Numbered from the stretch's first letter, positions 33,056 to 45,782 are shown. The stretch is DNA of 64,000 nt from Pyrus communis (GCF_963583255.1 NC_084819.1:9070001-9134000), one strand, 5' to 3'. Numbers and translations: made by a program. Notes: a model not told the origin generated them from the sequence alone.

Positions 33056-33469
33056 TCTTGCTTTTCAAAGATTGATTTGTATATTTCTTATCTTGTTACA
33101 AGAGAGTGAGAACACTCTTATAGAGAAATACAACACGGGGATACCCGGGAGAAACAAGACACCAACCCTAAGTACCTGCCCTAGTTCCGAGAGAAGCAAA
33201 AGAAGAATAAAATAAGGAAAGAAGGTAAGGGACAAGACAAGGTATGGAAGACACAAGAGTAGGGTTAAGACCATCACTTTAGCCCATAACTTAGCTAAAG
33301 TGAGGATGCCAACCCATACTTGAGATCCTTACACAATACTTTGGAAAGCAAAATATCCACTCCATGAATTAAGGAGTTGACAACATGTCACTAAGAGATC
33401 AAACTCAGCCATGCATGAATCCATGAATCCGTGCCCTAAAGTACAAGTGACAACTTCCAACTTCCAATA
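33056..33469 (-). repeat. 5' LTR of the young copia
   Basis: 414 bases, differing from the other LTR at CCTGCCCTAG/CCTGCCTTAG and at AAAAGAAG/AAAAAAAG. Followed by ATTTT (33470-33474). Confidence 0.93.
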
Positions 33470-33474
33470 ATTTT

Positions 33475-34212
33475 CATTATCAACAGTTTTGAATTTCTGA
33501 GATCCCTGAGGGCATTAATACTTTTAAAAGAAGAAGCTTATCAATAATGGAGTGATCATGATGAACTACAACACATTTCCCTTTGGAACTCTAAACCAGA
33601 TTTGCAACATGATCAGGCTCATAAGTTTTGAGTCTCGATTCTTCTTGAGCACACATGGAAATGAGATCATCCATTCCCCATTTCTCCTTTTGTGTATTAT
33701 ATGACACCTTGAGTTGTCCTTATTGGGCAAGCAATGAGTTTAAAGCCATATGAATTAGCAACTAATTAGTCATGGGAACCTCAAGATCATTCAGCTTCTG
33801 AGCAATGTCAACCATCTTGAGTATGTGCTCCCTTGTGCTCCCAACCCCATCAAACTTCATTGAAGTCCGCTTGGTGAGAAAATTGCTCGTTTCTGCCTTG
33901 TTAGACTCATTGGCTTTGTCACTCTTTGGAATGCCTCCCCTTACAAGTTTAGCCATTGCTTTCTTCATGATCAGTAAAGTTGTTCGATTAACTTTCTATC
34001 ATTTCTCAAACTTAGCCGTTTCTTCAACTTTTCTTTTTACAGTGAATGTTGCCATCTTCCTTCAAAACTAGGTCAAAATTCACGAGTTCCAACACAATCT
34101 GAATATCTTGCTTCCACTTCTTGTAGTTGGATCCAAATAGTGTCTCAATGTTGGTGAAGTTGAGGGAAGTTATACATGGAACTCGAGAAAAGCATGAGGC
34201 TTTGTGAGTCAT
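33475..34212 (-). pseudogene. Old copia gag, degraded
   Basis: The piece from 34212 reads TSLNFTNIETLFGSNYKKWK then QDIQIVLELVNFDL, a copia gag N-terminal motif (the aromatic-rich NYKKWK). The piece at 33762-33968 reads FDGVGSTREHILKMVDIAQK and LNDLEVPMTN. Frameshifts separate them. This is the 5' coding end of the old copia whose remainder lies at 24345-28244. An expected LTR and primer site upstream are not visible, having been replaced by the sequence from 34255 on. Confidence 0.8.
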
Positions 34213-34254
34213 TTAATCTTTGCAAATTGACAGAAGGTGGAAATTGGTAATATA

Positions 34255-35515
34255 ATGTTTTCAGGCACAGCCCCTTTCCTCCTTTCTTCTAGCCTCCCTT
34301 CCTCTTCCCCTCTTCCCTTCTGTCCTCCTTCCTCACCTTCACCCCTTTGTTCTTCCCTTTTATCTTCTTCCCCTTCTCCCTGATCTTTCCCCCACACCTC
34401 ACCTCCCATCCCATTTCCTCTTCCTCTATCGGTGTCTCCAACACCTCTCTCTAGTTGGGTGGAGTCAAGCTATTATCTTTCTCTTCCATAATGGCCGAAT
34501 TTTGTTTCGCCTTCATTATTAAGTGCGTTGATCGTGTTCATGGCGGTGGTAGTTCAGGTGCACGTGGTGGTTCGATGTGCAAATTCGAAGCCATTGATAA
34601 TTCCTATCGGTTGGATTTGTTTACCGAGGCATGCAACTCGTTCCTTTTATTTTGGGTTAGTGGTGCTGACAAGCTATGGTGTCTCTTCGGTGTCGTCAGT
34701 GGCTTTAGCATGGATTTCCTCTGCTCTGCATACCACTGTTTGATGTCTTTGCCAAGCACATACCTTCCAAGTTGAGGACTCTGCTATTGTAATTGGAAAA
34801 TTGTTGCAACTTGCCCATTTCATTGCTTCAATTTGTGGATAGCTATTGGATTAATGCTGAGGATGAATGAATGATTTCAATTTTGCCATGTTACGATCCA
34901 TGTGGCTTCAGTGTTCACAAATCTTATCTTTTTCCAGTGGACGGAAACCCCTGGCGAGTTTTAGTGCTATCGATTTTATGCAAGTTACTATGGGCTCGCG
35001 GTGGCGTGACAACGATGTGACTGTGGTTCTGGTGCATCATGGTATCTCCTTTGCCACCAAAGCCCATACCGGTCTTGTCCTCGCCACCAACACAACCATA
35101 TAGTCCTACAAGGCTGCAACCCACACCTCCTACCATGCATGTACTTTTGTCTTTCTTGTGGACACACATGTGGACACGTCATCTGTTTTAGTTTAGTTTT
35201 AGGTTTCGTTTGTAGCACCTTGAGAAGGTTAGATTAGTAATTTTGTGTTTCTCTGGTGATTTGTTTGTGTAGCTTATGCGACTTATGTGGTCTCGTTGTC
35301 GAGGCTTTTTGTCAAGGTACTGGTGTTCGGATTGTCGTGTATGCTGTCTTTGTGACAGTTTTACTCGGAACTCTTGTTTATGGTGATTTATCGTGGTAAC
35401 CATATAGGGGTTTAAAAATTATTTGTATCTTGTGCAAACTATCTTCATATCAAGATTGGTTGGTCTTATTAATGAAACACTTTATTTCTTCTGTCAAAAA
35501 AAAAAAAAAAAAAAA
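34255..35515 (+). mobile_element. Possible LINE-like or retroposed insertion ending in poly(A)
   Basis: The right end reads GGTCTTATTAATGAAACACT then TTATTTCTTCTGTC and about 20 A, a common 3' end of plant L1-type LINEs. The left part starts with a 175-base pyrimidine tract (34261-34437), followed by an ORF-like stretch from 34491 (ATGGCCGAATTTTG) without a recognised domain. No reverse transcriptase is seen, so if it is a LINE it is internally deleted or truncated. No clear target duplication. It splits the old copia from its candidate 5' LTR. Confidence 0.45.
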
Positions 35516-35524
35516 AGTTCACGC

Positions 35525-35700
35525 AATTTAATAGGGTTTGTGATTTAAGAAGGAATCAGTGCAATGAATGCAGAAACAACCTCATATTTATAGTTAGGGT
35601 TCCCTACTGATCCGCTATTGTAAAGTAGTTAGGTGTACCATAACTCTTCATATCTATTAGGTCTCTTATCATTGTAATCAACACAAGTCTTCTTAATTAA
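35525..35700 (-). repeat. Candidate 5' LTR segment of the old copia element
   Basis: Diverged partner of 24030-24215, with GCAATGAATGCAGAAACAACCTC, AGTTAGGGTTCCCTACTGATC and TAGTTAGGTGTACCATAACTC each closely matched there (pieces quoted separately). Minus TATA-like CTATAAATATG. The two copies diverge beyond about 35705. Confidence 0.5.
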
Positions 35701-38542
35701 GTCTCCTTAATGGTTGCATAGTATTAAGACTCTTAATAATAATCATATTAAGACTGCCCCATAATTTGGCCAAAAAGTAAACCTATAAAATAGGTTGCTT
35801 ACCATCTAAGTAACCAATGGTGAAGTTGCATAGGGGCGAGCATGGGTGATCGCCCCTCTGGTTCGGTCGAAAACTGGAAAACATGGTGGCCATTTTCTGT
35901 TTGTTCACATGGGGGTTTTGTTTTAAAATTTTAAACCAAGCTGAAACGACGTTGTTTTGGTCCTGGTAAAAAAAAAAAAAAAAAAAAAAGGAAATCTAAA
36001 CTAAAAACAGTGTCGTTTTACTTGTTATTTGAAAAGAAAATATAATATTGCAGCGAGACCACTGGTCCTTATTCCTATCCAACCCTTTCCAGTTTCCCAT
36101 TCATCCCCCACCACCCCTTCTTTTCCCAAACGACAAATCACTTCACTTTTCAAAAGTGTGCCCCAATCCCAGCAAGCTATGCCAAACTCTAGATGCCATG
36201 CCAGCAGCCCCTTCCCAAATTTGAGGTATATTTTTTATTTTCTGAATTTATATAATTTCAAACCCTAATTGATTATTTTTATTTAATTGATAAAGAATTA
36301 CAAGATAATATACTAATATGGTTATTGATTATTCATAATTGATTGAATTTTCTGAGTATTGATAAATGATTGTTGTTTAGGGTGAAAAATTGAATTCTTG
36401 ATTATTGATTGATTAATTGAATTATTGAATAATGTAAATAATTTTTCATATTGATTAGTTGAATTGAACTTTTGTTTATTGAATAATTTGTATGATTTTT
36501 GACATTTGATTAATTGAATTGTTAGTTTGGTTAGTTATTAGTCATATTAGTGTAGTCTACTCTAGGATTAAGAGTCTAAGATTTTTTTTATCCATTATCC
36601 AATTACGTAGTAGAATGATACTATAAGACACTAGACATAGACGTCGAATGCTTGATTATCCACCTAATTATCGCGAAGCAATTCGTAGACACTGTCTCCA
36701 AAACGAACCTTGGCAGCCTAAATCCCACATCATCCACAAGCCAAGGAAAGATAGTGACAATCAATGTTTTATCTTGGTTTGCCATTTTTTTAACCTTGCA
36801 CTCCTCTAAGTTCGCCTTTCCCCTCGATAATTCCTCACTTCGCCATTGTAAGTAACCGACTGATATTCAATAAACTCACACAAGTCTTATACCCCTATCA
36901 TCAGTTGTATATAACCATGTTTGGTTGTATGAAGAAGAAGAAAGATGTTGCATGAGTTCAATGATAAATTATCAATTATCTCTACTGAGATCAAATTCAT
37001 TTTAGGCTTATATACAATTAAAAACTTGAATGTGTCGAATTTAACACTAGTCCAACACCTTGAACACTAAACTCTAAGGCCTTTTCTTGTAAACAAATTA
37101 TACCGCCACAACATAGCATCATTAGTTTGGGGCACAGCATCGTCCCTGTTTCATGTAAGTCCTCGTTTGGTAATGCCTCATAGGAACATCTTTAGGTTTT
37201 TGGTAGCCCAATTCTCTTGTCCGAGTGAAGCCTTAGTTGCTGATTAGTCACGAGATTAGCATTATGTCATTCCAACAAGTGATCACTAACCCAAGGAGGG
37301 GCTCGTGTCTTAGTGCAGCAACAGTTTACCAAGGTGATGATCATTAATTAGTGTTCTGGTGAGATTTCAGCCCTTGCATAGCTCCCTTGGGAGGTTGGCA
37401 CTTGGGTGAATGTGTTGGTATCTGCTGACTTCTTGCTACTTGGTATGCTACAAGAAGAATATAAAGTTAGTTTTGAAAGGTGCCTTTGTGGGGCCTTAGG
37501 TGTAGGCCTTGAGGCTTGTAATCAAAACTAATGAAGTACTAGGTGTGCCACTGTTATCTTTGTATAACAGATGTATAACAAATTTAGTTTAAGTTGATTA
37601 CTTGCACCCTAAGTTACTTAAACTTCTTTTTATCAAAGGAGTGTCACATATAGGTTAAGTCTGCCATAAGTTCTTTTCTTGCCTTGTAAACAAGGACTTT
37701 TAGTTCATGATCTTGTATGTTCGAATGAAGGGAGTCTAGAGCCTTTTAAATCATTTGCTTGATTCCAGGTTGTTTTTGATGAAAACAGGTTTATCGATTT
37801 AACCAGGTCTGGATATGAATGGGACTCTTAGGTAGAAAATAACTAGAAATAACTTGAATACATGCTAAAAAGTACATTCAAATGACAGATCTACTAATTT
37901 AAAAGACAAACAAAGAGATTTGGGCGAGATTTCACCTTGTCAGGCAAGGTTGAACTTCTTTAAGCCAATTCTCTTAGAGTTCATAGATGTTGTACGCTAA
38001 AAAATGATGGATGGTAAATAGGTTTTACACGAGGGAATTGATACGACAACACTAGGGAAGGTAGCAGAGCTTTTACACTAGACAAAAGATGGCTTTTCTA
38101 AGGAAACTGTTGATAGATGGATTGAATTTGGGTTGATTTCAGCTTGTCTGGGTATAAACTAGCTTGAGAGCAGAGTTTGTATGTTTTTTGTTTGATTGGT
38201 TGGGTGTCTTTGCCTCTGTTGTCTTTTCTTCCTTTTATAGGTGATCTGGCCTGACTATCTGGGCTTTGTTCTTGGCCGATGGTTCTTAGGGGCAGTAAGT
38301 CATCATATATTTACTAGTAGTGCCACTAAAAAGCACTTTTTGGCTGATAGTGAGTTGGTCTCTATTAGTTGTCACTTTGGTCCTAGGCACATGGCCTATA
38401 TCTTGGCTAAGGAGGCTTCAATTTGCTCCAAGTTTCGTGGTTGGGGTTCGGGCAAATTCATCTTGTTTTGGCATCTTTGGGCCTCCCTTTAGTTAAGCCC
38501 AATATTCAAACATTAACCCAAACAGTGCTCCTTTTAATCATT
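35701..38542. other. AT-rich region, no gene recognised
   Basis: No ORF with a recognisable product. A pure A-run is at about 35969-35989. TTTTATAG at about 38233-38240 could be a promoter element. If the neighbouring gypsy remnant was complete, its 3' LTR should lie somewhere here, but I could not define its ends. Confidence 0.4.
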
Positions 38543-38842
38543 GTTAAGTCTACAATCCAATACATTTATAATGATTAAACAGCCGCCGCATGCTTTACCT
38601 CGGGACTTGCACTATTTAACCAGCCATTTTCAAATAAACCCTTGCATTAACCCACAATCTCCAACATTAACTACCTGCTTATTCTATAATCCCCACTTAA
38701 ATCTCTCGGCCAAATACCTTAGCAATCTTTATTCTCTAAGCTTCCAGAATTCTCAGTTTTCTCAGAACTCTCTAGCCTTTCCAACCTCTTTCTTGCTTTC
38801 TACCTTCGATTTTCTTCCATTTCTTTTCCAAAAAAAAATTCA

Positions 38843-41800
38843 ATGGCACCCAAAATTGTTCATCCTGCATGTGAATCTGGAGAGGGTATTGTCACTATGC
38901 GCCGCCTCCTCAACAGCCTTCATCACCCTCGGCCAGGCCTGAACGCCTCAATTTTCTTTGAAGAAGGATGAGTACATTCCCTTGGTCTTGCTTGGACTTC
39001 CAGGGTCCTAATTGTTGTGGAAAATAAATGCCCAAAGCCAATCGGTTCACCCCGAGCCCATATTTTGCCGACGTTGGCATTTCCTCCTCTAAATGGTCAA
39101 CTTATCGTCGAGGCTTTCCTTTGATAAAAGATGAAGCCTGGTCATAGTGGGTGGACATGCTGGAACCCATCTGGAAGAAGAAGTGGATGAGCAATGGTAT
39201 CTACGAGCTCATTATGCTCTCCAAGACGATGGTGATAACCAAGCCCTAGCTTCTAACCACAACTCTTCTCTTTTGGAACACAGGGACCAACACATTTGAT
39301 TTTCAAATGGATCCCATATCTCCTACCATCCTTAATATGGCCCAAGTCTTAGGGCCAAAGCCCTCGGGTAGATGCGTTGACGTTACCTACAATTGGTCTT
39401 CCCCTTCTTGCCCGACAGCTGAAGGGTCGGGCACTTTTGACTCTATTATTCGTCTAAAGTATACTCCTTCAACTTTTAAGAGCTATGGGGTGTCATTCAC
39501 TGGCTTCATCCCTTTTGCCAATAGTACATTCAGCCCGTCTTATGTCACTGTGAATAGGGATCAAGAGCACGTGTACTTCCTTTTGTATTGGCTCAACAAA
39601 CATGTATTCCCAAACAAATCCAAAGGTGTGAAGTTAGAGTGGATCCCTTTAGTGGAAGCCCTCCATTCCTTTGACGATGTGGCTACGAGACCTTTCCTCC
39701 TCACCCAACTTTACCATCTCCTCACCCAACTTTACCACGTCATCTTCAAGATGACCAGAGGCGAACCCTTTGAAACTAACCTCAACGGGCTAACCTGTAT
39801 GGTCTAGTTGTAGCTGCAGTGGTACTTCCTTGAGCTTCAGGCACCTAACCTAGAGTTCCTTGAAGGAGTAGCCCCAGCTCGTATCTTGGTTGAGGAATCC
39901 CCAACTAATCACTTCACATTCTTCTGCCTCTATTTCTTTAGAGTTTGCTGGACTCGGGTAGACTTAGAGTAGGGTGCTTCTGTTCTGCGAAGATATCCAT
40001 GGTTCTCGGACCAAATCTTCCTGAACGCCTTTGGGGAGGATGACAACCCATTCTGTAAGGAAAAGTTTGTAAGCTACACCCAGCAGCGAGATCTGGCCTG
40101 GGGAGAACGCAGTGACCGCATAGGATATGAGTGCGGGTTGGAAGTCTACAACCCTAACTTTTGTGTTAGATAGTTGGGGTTCAGACAAGCCAATCTAGTC
40201 CTGTTCTTTGACTCAGTGCAATACAGAACCTCCTACGGCCTTCACTCTCCCTCAGAAGCCACAATTCGGGCAGCTCGGCGCAGTCTCGAAGTGATGAGCA
40301 AGATTGCCCACAAGCCTGTGGCGTTAAACTTCGAGTGTACCTCGTTCTTTGCCACTTAGTGGGAAGCTAAATGCTCGAAGAGGTATGGAGGGGACATTAG
40401 GGAGTCCTATGATCATCTCTTCAAGTAACTCTCCATCAAATCCTACCCCAAGCCGAATAAACTCGAGAATTGGAAGTAGATAATGCATCAGAAGAACCAG
40501 CTTCTTCTAATAGGTATCCTCTATTGCTTTAACTTGTGTTTTGTGATGCTTTTATAATCTATTCTCCACTAATCCTCATCTTGGTTATTTTAAATTTGTA
40601 GCCCAAGGCATCACTGAAAGTGTGGATGTCGGGCCAGAAGAAGAAGCTACGAATGCCCTTTGTCTTTTAAGAGACTGTGGCCGAGGCTGTAAGATGAGAA
40701 TCTAGGTCTAGTCACATAGCTGGCGACACTGAGGACATCTCCGAGCTGTTCAAAAATTCTGAGGGTGAAGCCGAGCCTGGCGGACAAGGGTGAAAGTGGT
40801 ATAGTCCTCTGAGTCCGAGCCTAAGGAGCAATCTCAACCTCAACTCTTTTTACGTAGTCCACGGGCAACTCCCACAAGGAAGAGGACTAGGGTTCAAACC
40901 TCCAAAGCCTCGAAATCCTCCAGATTCTCCTTTGCCCCTTTAGTTGAAGCGGGCAGGAAAAAACATAAGCCTTCCAGTAAGCAATCTTCTTTTTTGGTTG
41001 TAGTTTCAATTTTTTTTGGGGCATGAGTTAATACCTCCTCCTTTCTTGTAACTAAGGCCTCCAGTAACCAAGATACCTACCCTTATTCCTAAAGAGAGGC
41101 AGTAGGACGGAGAAGTTCTGCCCGAGGACCAGGTAGTCCTTGATACCATTCTTGAGTAATTAAAGATATAATTCCCATTCTCTAAGTTCTTAGCTATTCT
41201 TCAAATTCATTTTCTTCAATGCTTGCACTGATACTGAACTCGTGGTTTTGAAATAGGACACTAAAGGTGAAGAGACCACTTAATCTGAGCTTTCTTCTCC
41301 TCCTGCCCGAGCAGCGCAGCTTTCTCCTTGTCGGGCCAAGCCTACAAAGGTATACTTTTATTTTACTTCTGGAAGTTTGGCGAAGGTTGGGGCACCAGCT
41401 TCTCAAGTCGGGCAAAGCTTAATTCCTATTTCTTCTACTCCTTCTTCTCCTATGGTGGTGACACCAACTTCTCAGTTCAATCCAAGGACTGGGGAGATGC
41501 TGCACAACGTGGAGGACGATAGCATTTCAGTAAGTATCATTCCCTTTAAATTTTCCTGAATTCCTCTTTGAAGTTCTTCTCATTTGGTATTCATGCTTTG
41601 TTTTGCACTTTTTCCTGTCATCTCCAGTGCATGAGGCTTATCAACCACCACCAACCACTTTTGGGGAGCCAATAATCCCTGAGATCCTTGTGGTCTCAGA
41701 AGTGACTAGCATGAGGGCTTCCTAGGCTGTTTCTCGGACCAACCCACTGGTTTCTCCCAAGACCACTGCAACCACAAAGGTGCCTCCTCCTTTTTGACAG

Positions 41801-42888
41801 GGTCTAGTTCAGGAATACAAGTCTTTTAGCCTTGTCTTTTACTTTATAGAAGACAATTGGCTAACCCTTGTGTTTTTTTTTTTTTCAGATTTGGTAGGCT
41901 TCTAGTGAGAGTTTGGGTAGGCATCCTTCAACTTCAATGAGCAATGTTGATCTTCCTCGGCATACTGAGGTAACAACGCTACCTCTATCTCTTCCCAAAC
42001 GTGCCTCCTCCTTTTTGCCTGGCTCGGGCCAATCTCCTTCGCCTTTGGCACGCAAAGCAGCTCTTCCTAAGCCTCTCTTAGCTTCTGGGGTTATGTGGAT
42101 CCCTATTCCTTGGCCAAAAAAGAAAATCAAGACTGCTGCTGCTTCCTCTACTCCTAGGCCTTCTTTTCCTATTCCTGCTGAGACTGCCTCCACTGCTGCA
42201 ACTTTTGAAGAAGTTGGAACAATGCCCCCACCCCTCGCATCCATCCCTGCAATAGCATTTTTGCCCGAGCTTGTCAGAGAGTTTGGGCAAATTAGGACAA
42301 AGCTAAGATCCCAAGGCGTCTTTCTGAGCCTCAACTTCTTCAAGATGTCCACGAAATCTACAGGGAATGGATAAGGAGAGATTTCACAGCGTCATTTAGC
42401 CTCAAGGCTCTCTATGATGCTGAGAATGATTTGACTGAGCACTACAAGGCTCAGTTAATGTCAAAGACTAGTACGAGTAATTTCTCAATTTCTTTGAGAA
42501 TTTGTGGACACTGAAGGATCAACATCAGCGGATGGAGCAGGCATCCAACAGAGTGAAGTGTTATAAGGAAAAACATACTCGGACTTCAACCATACTTCAA
42601 CAACTGGTAAATGAGGGATCAACCATTGAAGAAAGGATTGTGGTGGTAGAGTCCGAGATTCAAAAGTTGGAGAAGCAATTTTCCACTTTTAAGGCTGAGA
42701 AAATGACTCTTGCAAGTCAACTTTACAAGAAAATAGAAGAAGTGATGAACCAGGAAGTTGAAGACTTTGAAGCTCAACTAGCCAACAACGACATGTGCTT
42801 AGAAGAACCTGGCAAGATTTTCACTATTATGCAGACATATTACTCTAGAATATCTGCCTTGGCAAAATATGTAAAACTGTTAAGCTAA
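38843..42888 (+). pseudogene. Plant mobile domain (PMD) protein, broken, with coiled-coil tail
   Basis: PMD proteins occur in host genes and inside plant transposons. A start at 38843 (MAPKIVHPACESGEG) follows an A-run; the early part is broken. From 39138 on the PMD-like sequence is recognisable: WVDMLEPIWKKKW, ILNMAQVLGPKPSGRCVDVT, SKGVKLEWIPLVEALHSFDD and, after 39807, FFDSVQYRTSYGLHSPSEAT. Several in-frame stops interrupt. A 21-base tandem duplication near 39698-39740 repeats LLTQLYH. GT-AG introns look possible, the clearest at 40514-40601. The last ORF, 42502-42888, is a coiled-coil-like stretch (EKQFSTFKAEKMTLASQLYK). It converges with a minus-strand gypsy integrase ending near 43106, so it may be that element's antisense extra gene. 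Confidence 0.7.
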
Positions 42889-43105
42889 AGTTTTTGTAAC
42901 TTTCTTCTTTTGCTGAAATGAAATGATTTCCTTCTTCATATCAACTTTTCCTTTTTGTTTTTTGAAGCTTTAACTGCATAGACTAACTTCAACTTTTCCC
43001 AAAATACTTAAATCTCCTCAATATAGCAATCTCTGACATCCCACAAAGTTAGGTGATATCTCTTTAAAAACTTAGCATTGACTGGATGCCTTTGCAAATT
43101 TCCTT

Positions 43106-43966
43106 TTAAATCTGCCAAGGAATATACTCCTTTACCCAACACTTCATTGATAATGAAAAGACCCTCCCAAGTAGGGCTTTACTTCCCAAAACCTCTAACT
43201 TGAGCTCCCAAAGGCAGAATTGCCTACATACTAACTCCCCTTCTTTGAAGGTTTTCAACTTTACTTTCTTATTATAAGCTCGGGAAACCGCTTTCTTCCC
43301 TTCTTGAATCTTATTCAAGGCTTCAATTCAGGCTACATCCAAATCTTCAACCCCTTGACATATAGCTTGAATGTATTCCTCATTGTGTAGAACAAACTGG
43401 TTTTGAAGTCTGACCAAACTCACCTTGATTTCCATAGGAAGCACATCATCTTGTCTGAAGGCTAAATCATAAGGAATAGTTAGAGTTCCTGCCCTTTTAG
43501 AGGTTGTGTAAGCCCAAATAGTCTTTCCTAACTTCTTATGCCATTTCTCTGGACTATCTGCTACCATTTTCTTAACTATATTTACCAATATCTTGTTGTT
43601 GGCCTCTGCTTGACCATTTGATTGGGGGTAGTAAGGATTAGACTGGATCATCTTTATCTTAAACTTGTTTGCAAATTTTTCTACTTCTTTTGATATGAAA
43701 GATGGCCCACGGTCTATAACAATTGTCTCGAACACCCCATACCTATGTGGGATCTTGATTTTAATGAACTTCGTAATAGTAGATGAAGCGATAGCCTTCA
43801 CAGTTGAAGCTTCTACCTACTTGGTAAAATAATTTGTTGCCACGATTATGAAAGTGTGCCCTTACTAGAAGCTGGGTAAATTTGCCTGATGAAGTCCATT
43901 GCCTACCCCCTAAAAGGCCAAGGCTTTACCATAGGAATCAAAGGTACTGAAGGCACGTGTTGGATG
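43106..43966 (-). pseudogene. Gypsy integrase C-terminal part, degraded
   Basis: It shows the integrase core start (PWPFRG, stop, AMDFI near 43900), TIVIDRGPSFISKEVEKFAN with the second Asp, YYPQSNGQAEANNKILVNIV with the Glu, and the tail RAYNKKVKLKTFKEGELV. A TAG within the first motif, another stop near 43804 and a frame change near 43320 break it. Its 5' portion is missing because the copia LTR begins at 43967; it should resume beyond this window. The motif style is that of the non-chromodomain gypsy lineages (Tat/Athila type). Confidence 0.87.
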
Positions 43967-45767
43967 TGTTGGAAATGTGCCCTAAAACCAATCATATGAT
44001 GATACTTTACGGACATTTCACAAAGTTAAACTAATGTAGTTTAAATGTAAAGGTCAAAGATTATTGTTTGAGCCGTCTCATATAAATGTTATATGCTTAA
44101 ACGATAAGTCCAAGGAATATGTGATTGGAAGAATGCGATCTAAAGAAGTTAGATTCATGAGACCATTCTTTCGTTGACACATCCTAAACGTTCCTGATCA
44201 TAGGATTGTCAATTGGGCATTGACAGTCCGTTAAGATCAGTACGTACTATGTCTTCTCTCAGGGAGAGTGACTAGTCTCGAGTCATTGGTGTGTGTGACA
44301 TCAAGACAAGTACGTAGGTGCTCAATAGAGAATGAGTTCACTGAACACGATCAACGAAGAGTTCTCATATTCATGTCACATGAGAACTCATGGTTGGGAT
44401 AATGCAAATTAGTCTTTTGACCTGAGGCATCACAGTTGTCTTGTGGTTAGGTCCTTAATCTTTGATTATGTCAAAGTCACTCCATCAGGAGGGTGTCCAC
44501 GGCATCGTTGGGGTTAAGCCACTTAGCCATGGAGGCAAGTGAATGCGCAACAAGGGATCTCTAACCTTCAAACTGTTTGAGGGAGAATACTCTATGATAT
44601 GATTAAGAATCTTTGGCCAAAGTATGAATGAGATTTAGGAATGTGTTCCAAATCACATTCAAGGTAATCATATAAGCACAAGACTCACATTGGATAGTAG
44701 ACATGAATAAACTATCAAACCAAACAATGTGGTCAAGAGTATTGTATTAGAGAAAGACCGTATTGCATTTGTAATCCTAAAACTGAATAGGTTCTCCACC
44801 TCTTCTGATTAGCTTGGGTAACCATGACATGCTGCTAGGCGTCAACCATGGTTTGTGGAAGCCCTAAAAGTGTATTATCACTAACGGGAGAATTGAAAGT
44901 AAGTTCCAATTCACAATCGATTTGAAAGAGTTTGAATCGCCCACTGCCTCACTAAAAGGAACCTAATGGATCGTACACCGTGTAAGGTAGAGATTGAAGA
45001 TTCAACGGAGATGAGTAAGAATAATTAAATGGTTTAATTATTTATGGCAAGGATTAATTAATATGATTATTAATCAAACGAATAAGTTCGTTAAAAGACC
45101 TCGGGATAGTTTTGGACCTTAAGGCCCAATGGGCTTCGAACGTCAAGTCCATTGACTTAAGTTGTGTGACAACTTAATGAATAATGATTCACAAAGGCCC
45201 AAATAGCCCAATAAATCCCATGTTAAAGAAGGAGTGGTTTTGGACTTATTTACAAGTTTGCCACTCAAATGAATTAAGGAATAAGTATGACTTAATAGCC
45301 AAAATTCATTAAGGGTTGTATTTGGGGAAATTGGAGAAACACAAACTCTCCTTTCTCTCTAGAAATGGCCGGCCACCCTTGAGGAAAACATCTAGCAATC
45401 TTACTTCCTCAAGGTCACTCATTTCTTCTACAATATGCCTTGGTGTGGAGACTTAGAGGTTTTCAATTTTGGGAACTTGGAGAAACCTTTTCATCCATCC
45501 AAATCCATGGATCTAAGATGCAAGGAATGAAGACCCTCTCTTTGGGTGATTAGCCTTTGCTTATGCAAAGAGGAATCTACAAAGGTATTGATTTCTCAAC
45601 TCACTTTGTTTTGAGTTGAGTCTTGGTTCACCTATCTACTAGGCTTTGAAGTTCATGGGTTAAGTTTTGTTTTTGAGTGCATATAAACATGATTCCGCCT
45701 TTTAATTGTTAATTGCATGTTGTTGATGTTGCTCAAATGAACTTGTTTTTCACAAATTTTCCTTCAA
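43967..45767 (+). mobile_element. 5' LTR of a large copia-type element
   Basis: It starts TGTTGGAAATGTGCCC and ends AAATTTTCCTTCA. The first ten bases and the reverse complement of the last ten are nearly the same, as in LTR ends. Two bases later TGGTATCAGAGCC follows, a perfect primer site for initiator Met-tRNA. The left flank is GGATG; its partner should lie beyond the window because two further elements are nested to the right. About 1.8 kb. Confidence 0.88.
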
Positions 45768-45769
45768 GT

Positions 45770-45782
45770 GGTATCAGAGCCT
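45770..45782 (+). other. Primer binding site of the copia-type element
   Basis: TGGTATCAGAGCC, complementary to the 3' end of initiator Met-tRNA, two bases after the LTR end. Confidence 0.92.

Larger units (their letters stand above)
28250..33469 (-). mobile_element. Young copia retrotransposon, complete but inactivated
   Basis: Two 414-base LTRs (28250-28663, 33056-33469) with two differences by eye. A perfect ATTTT target duplication flanks it (28245-28249, 33470-33474). Primer site TGGTATCAGAGCAGG (minus) touches the 5' LTR, and a polypurine tract (CTTGAGGGGGAG on minus) touches the 3' LTR. The single gag-pol frame from 32925 to 28671 has one frameshift and three stops. The LTR ends set by the duplication are TA...GA rather than TG...CA. 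It sits in the zinc-knuckle codons of the older copia. Confidence 0.95.

Noticed and set aside
38241..38492. ORF of 83 codons left of the PMD gene
   Set aside because: No domain, no supporting context and no clear start; may be part of an undefined LTR.
41913..42374. Two overlapping ORFs on opposite strands
   Set aside because: Within the broken PMD gene's Pro/Ser-rich linker; neither shows an independent domain, and the minus frame is Gly/Ala-rich antisense.
45770..45782. tRNA-like sequence TGGTATCAGAGCC
   Set aside because: Only the tRNA 3'-end complement is present, no cloverleaf; it is a primer binding site. The same holds near 25070 and 33041.
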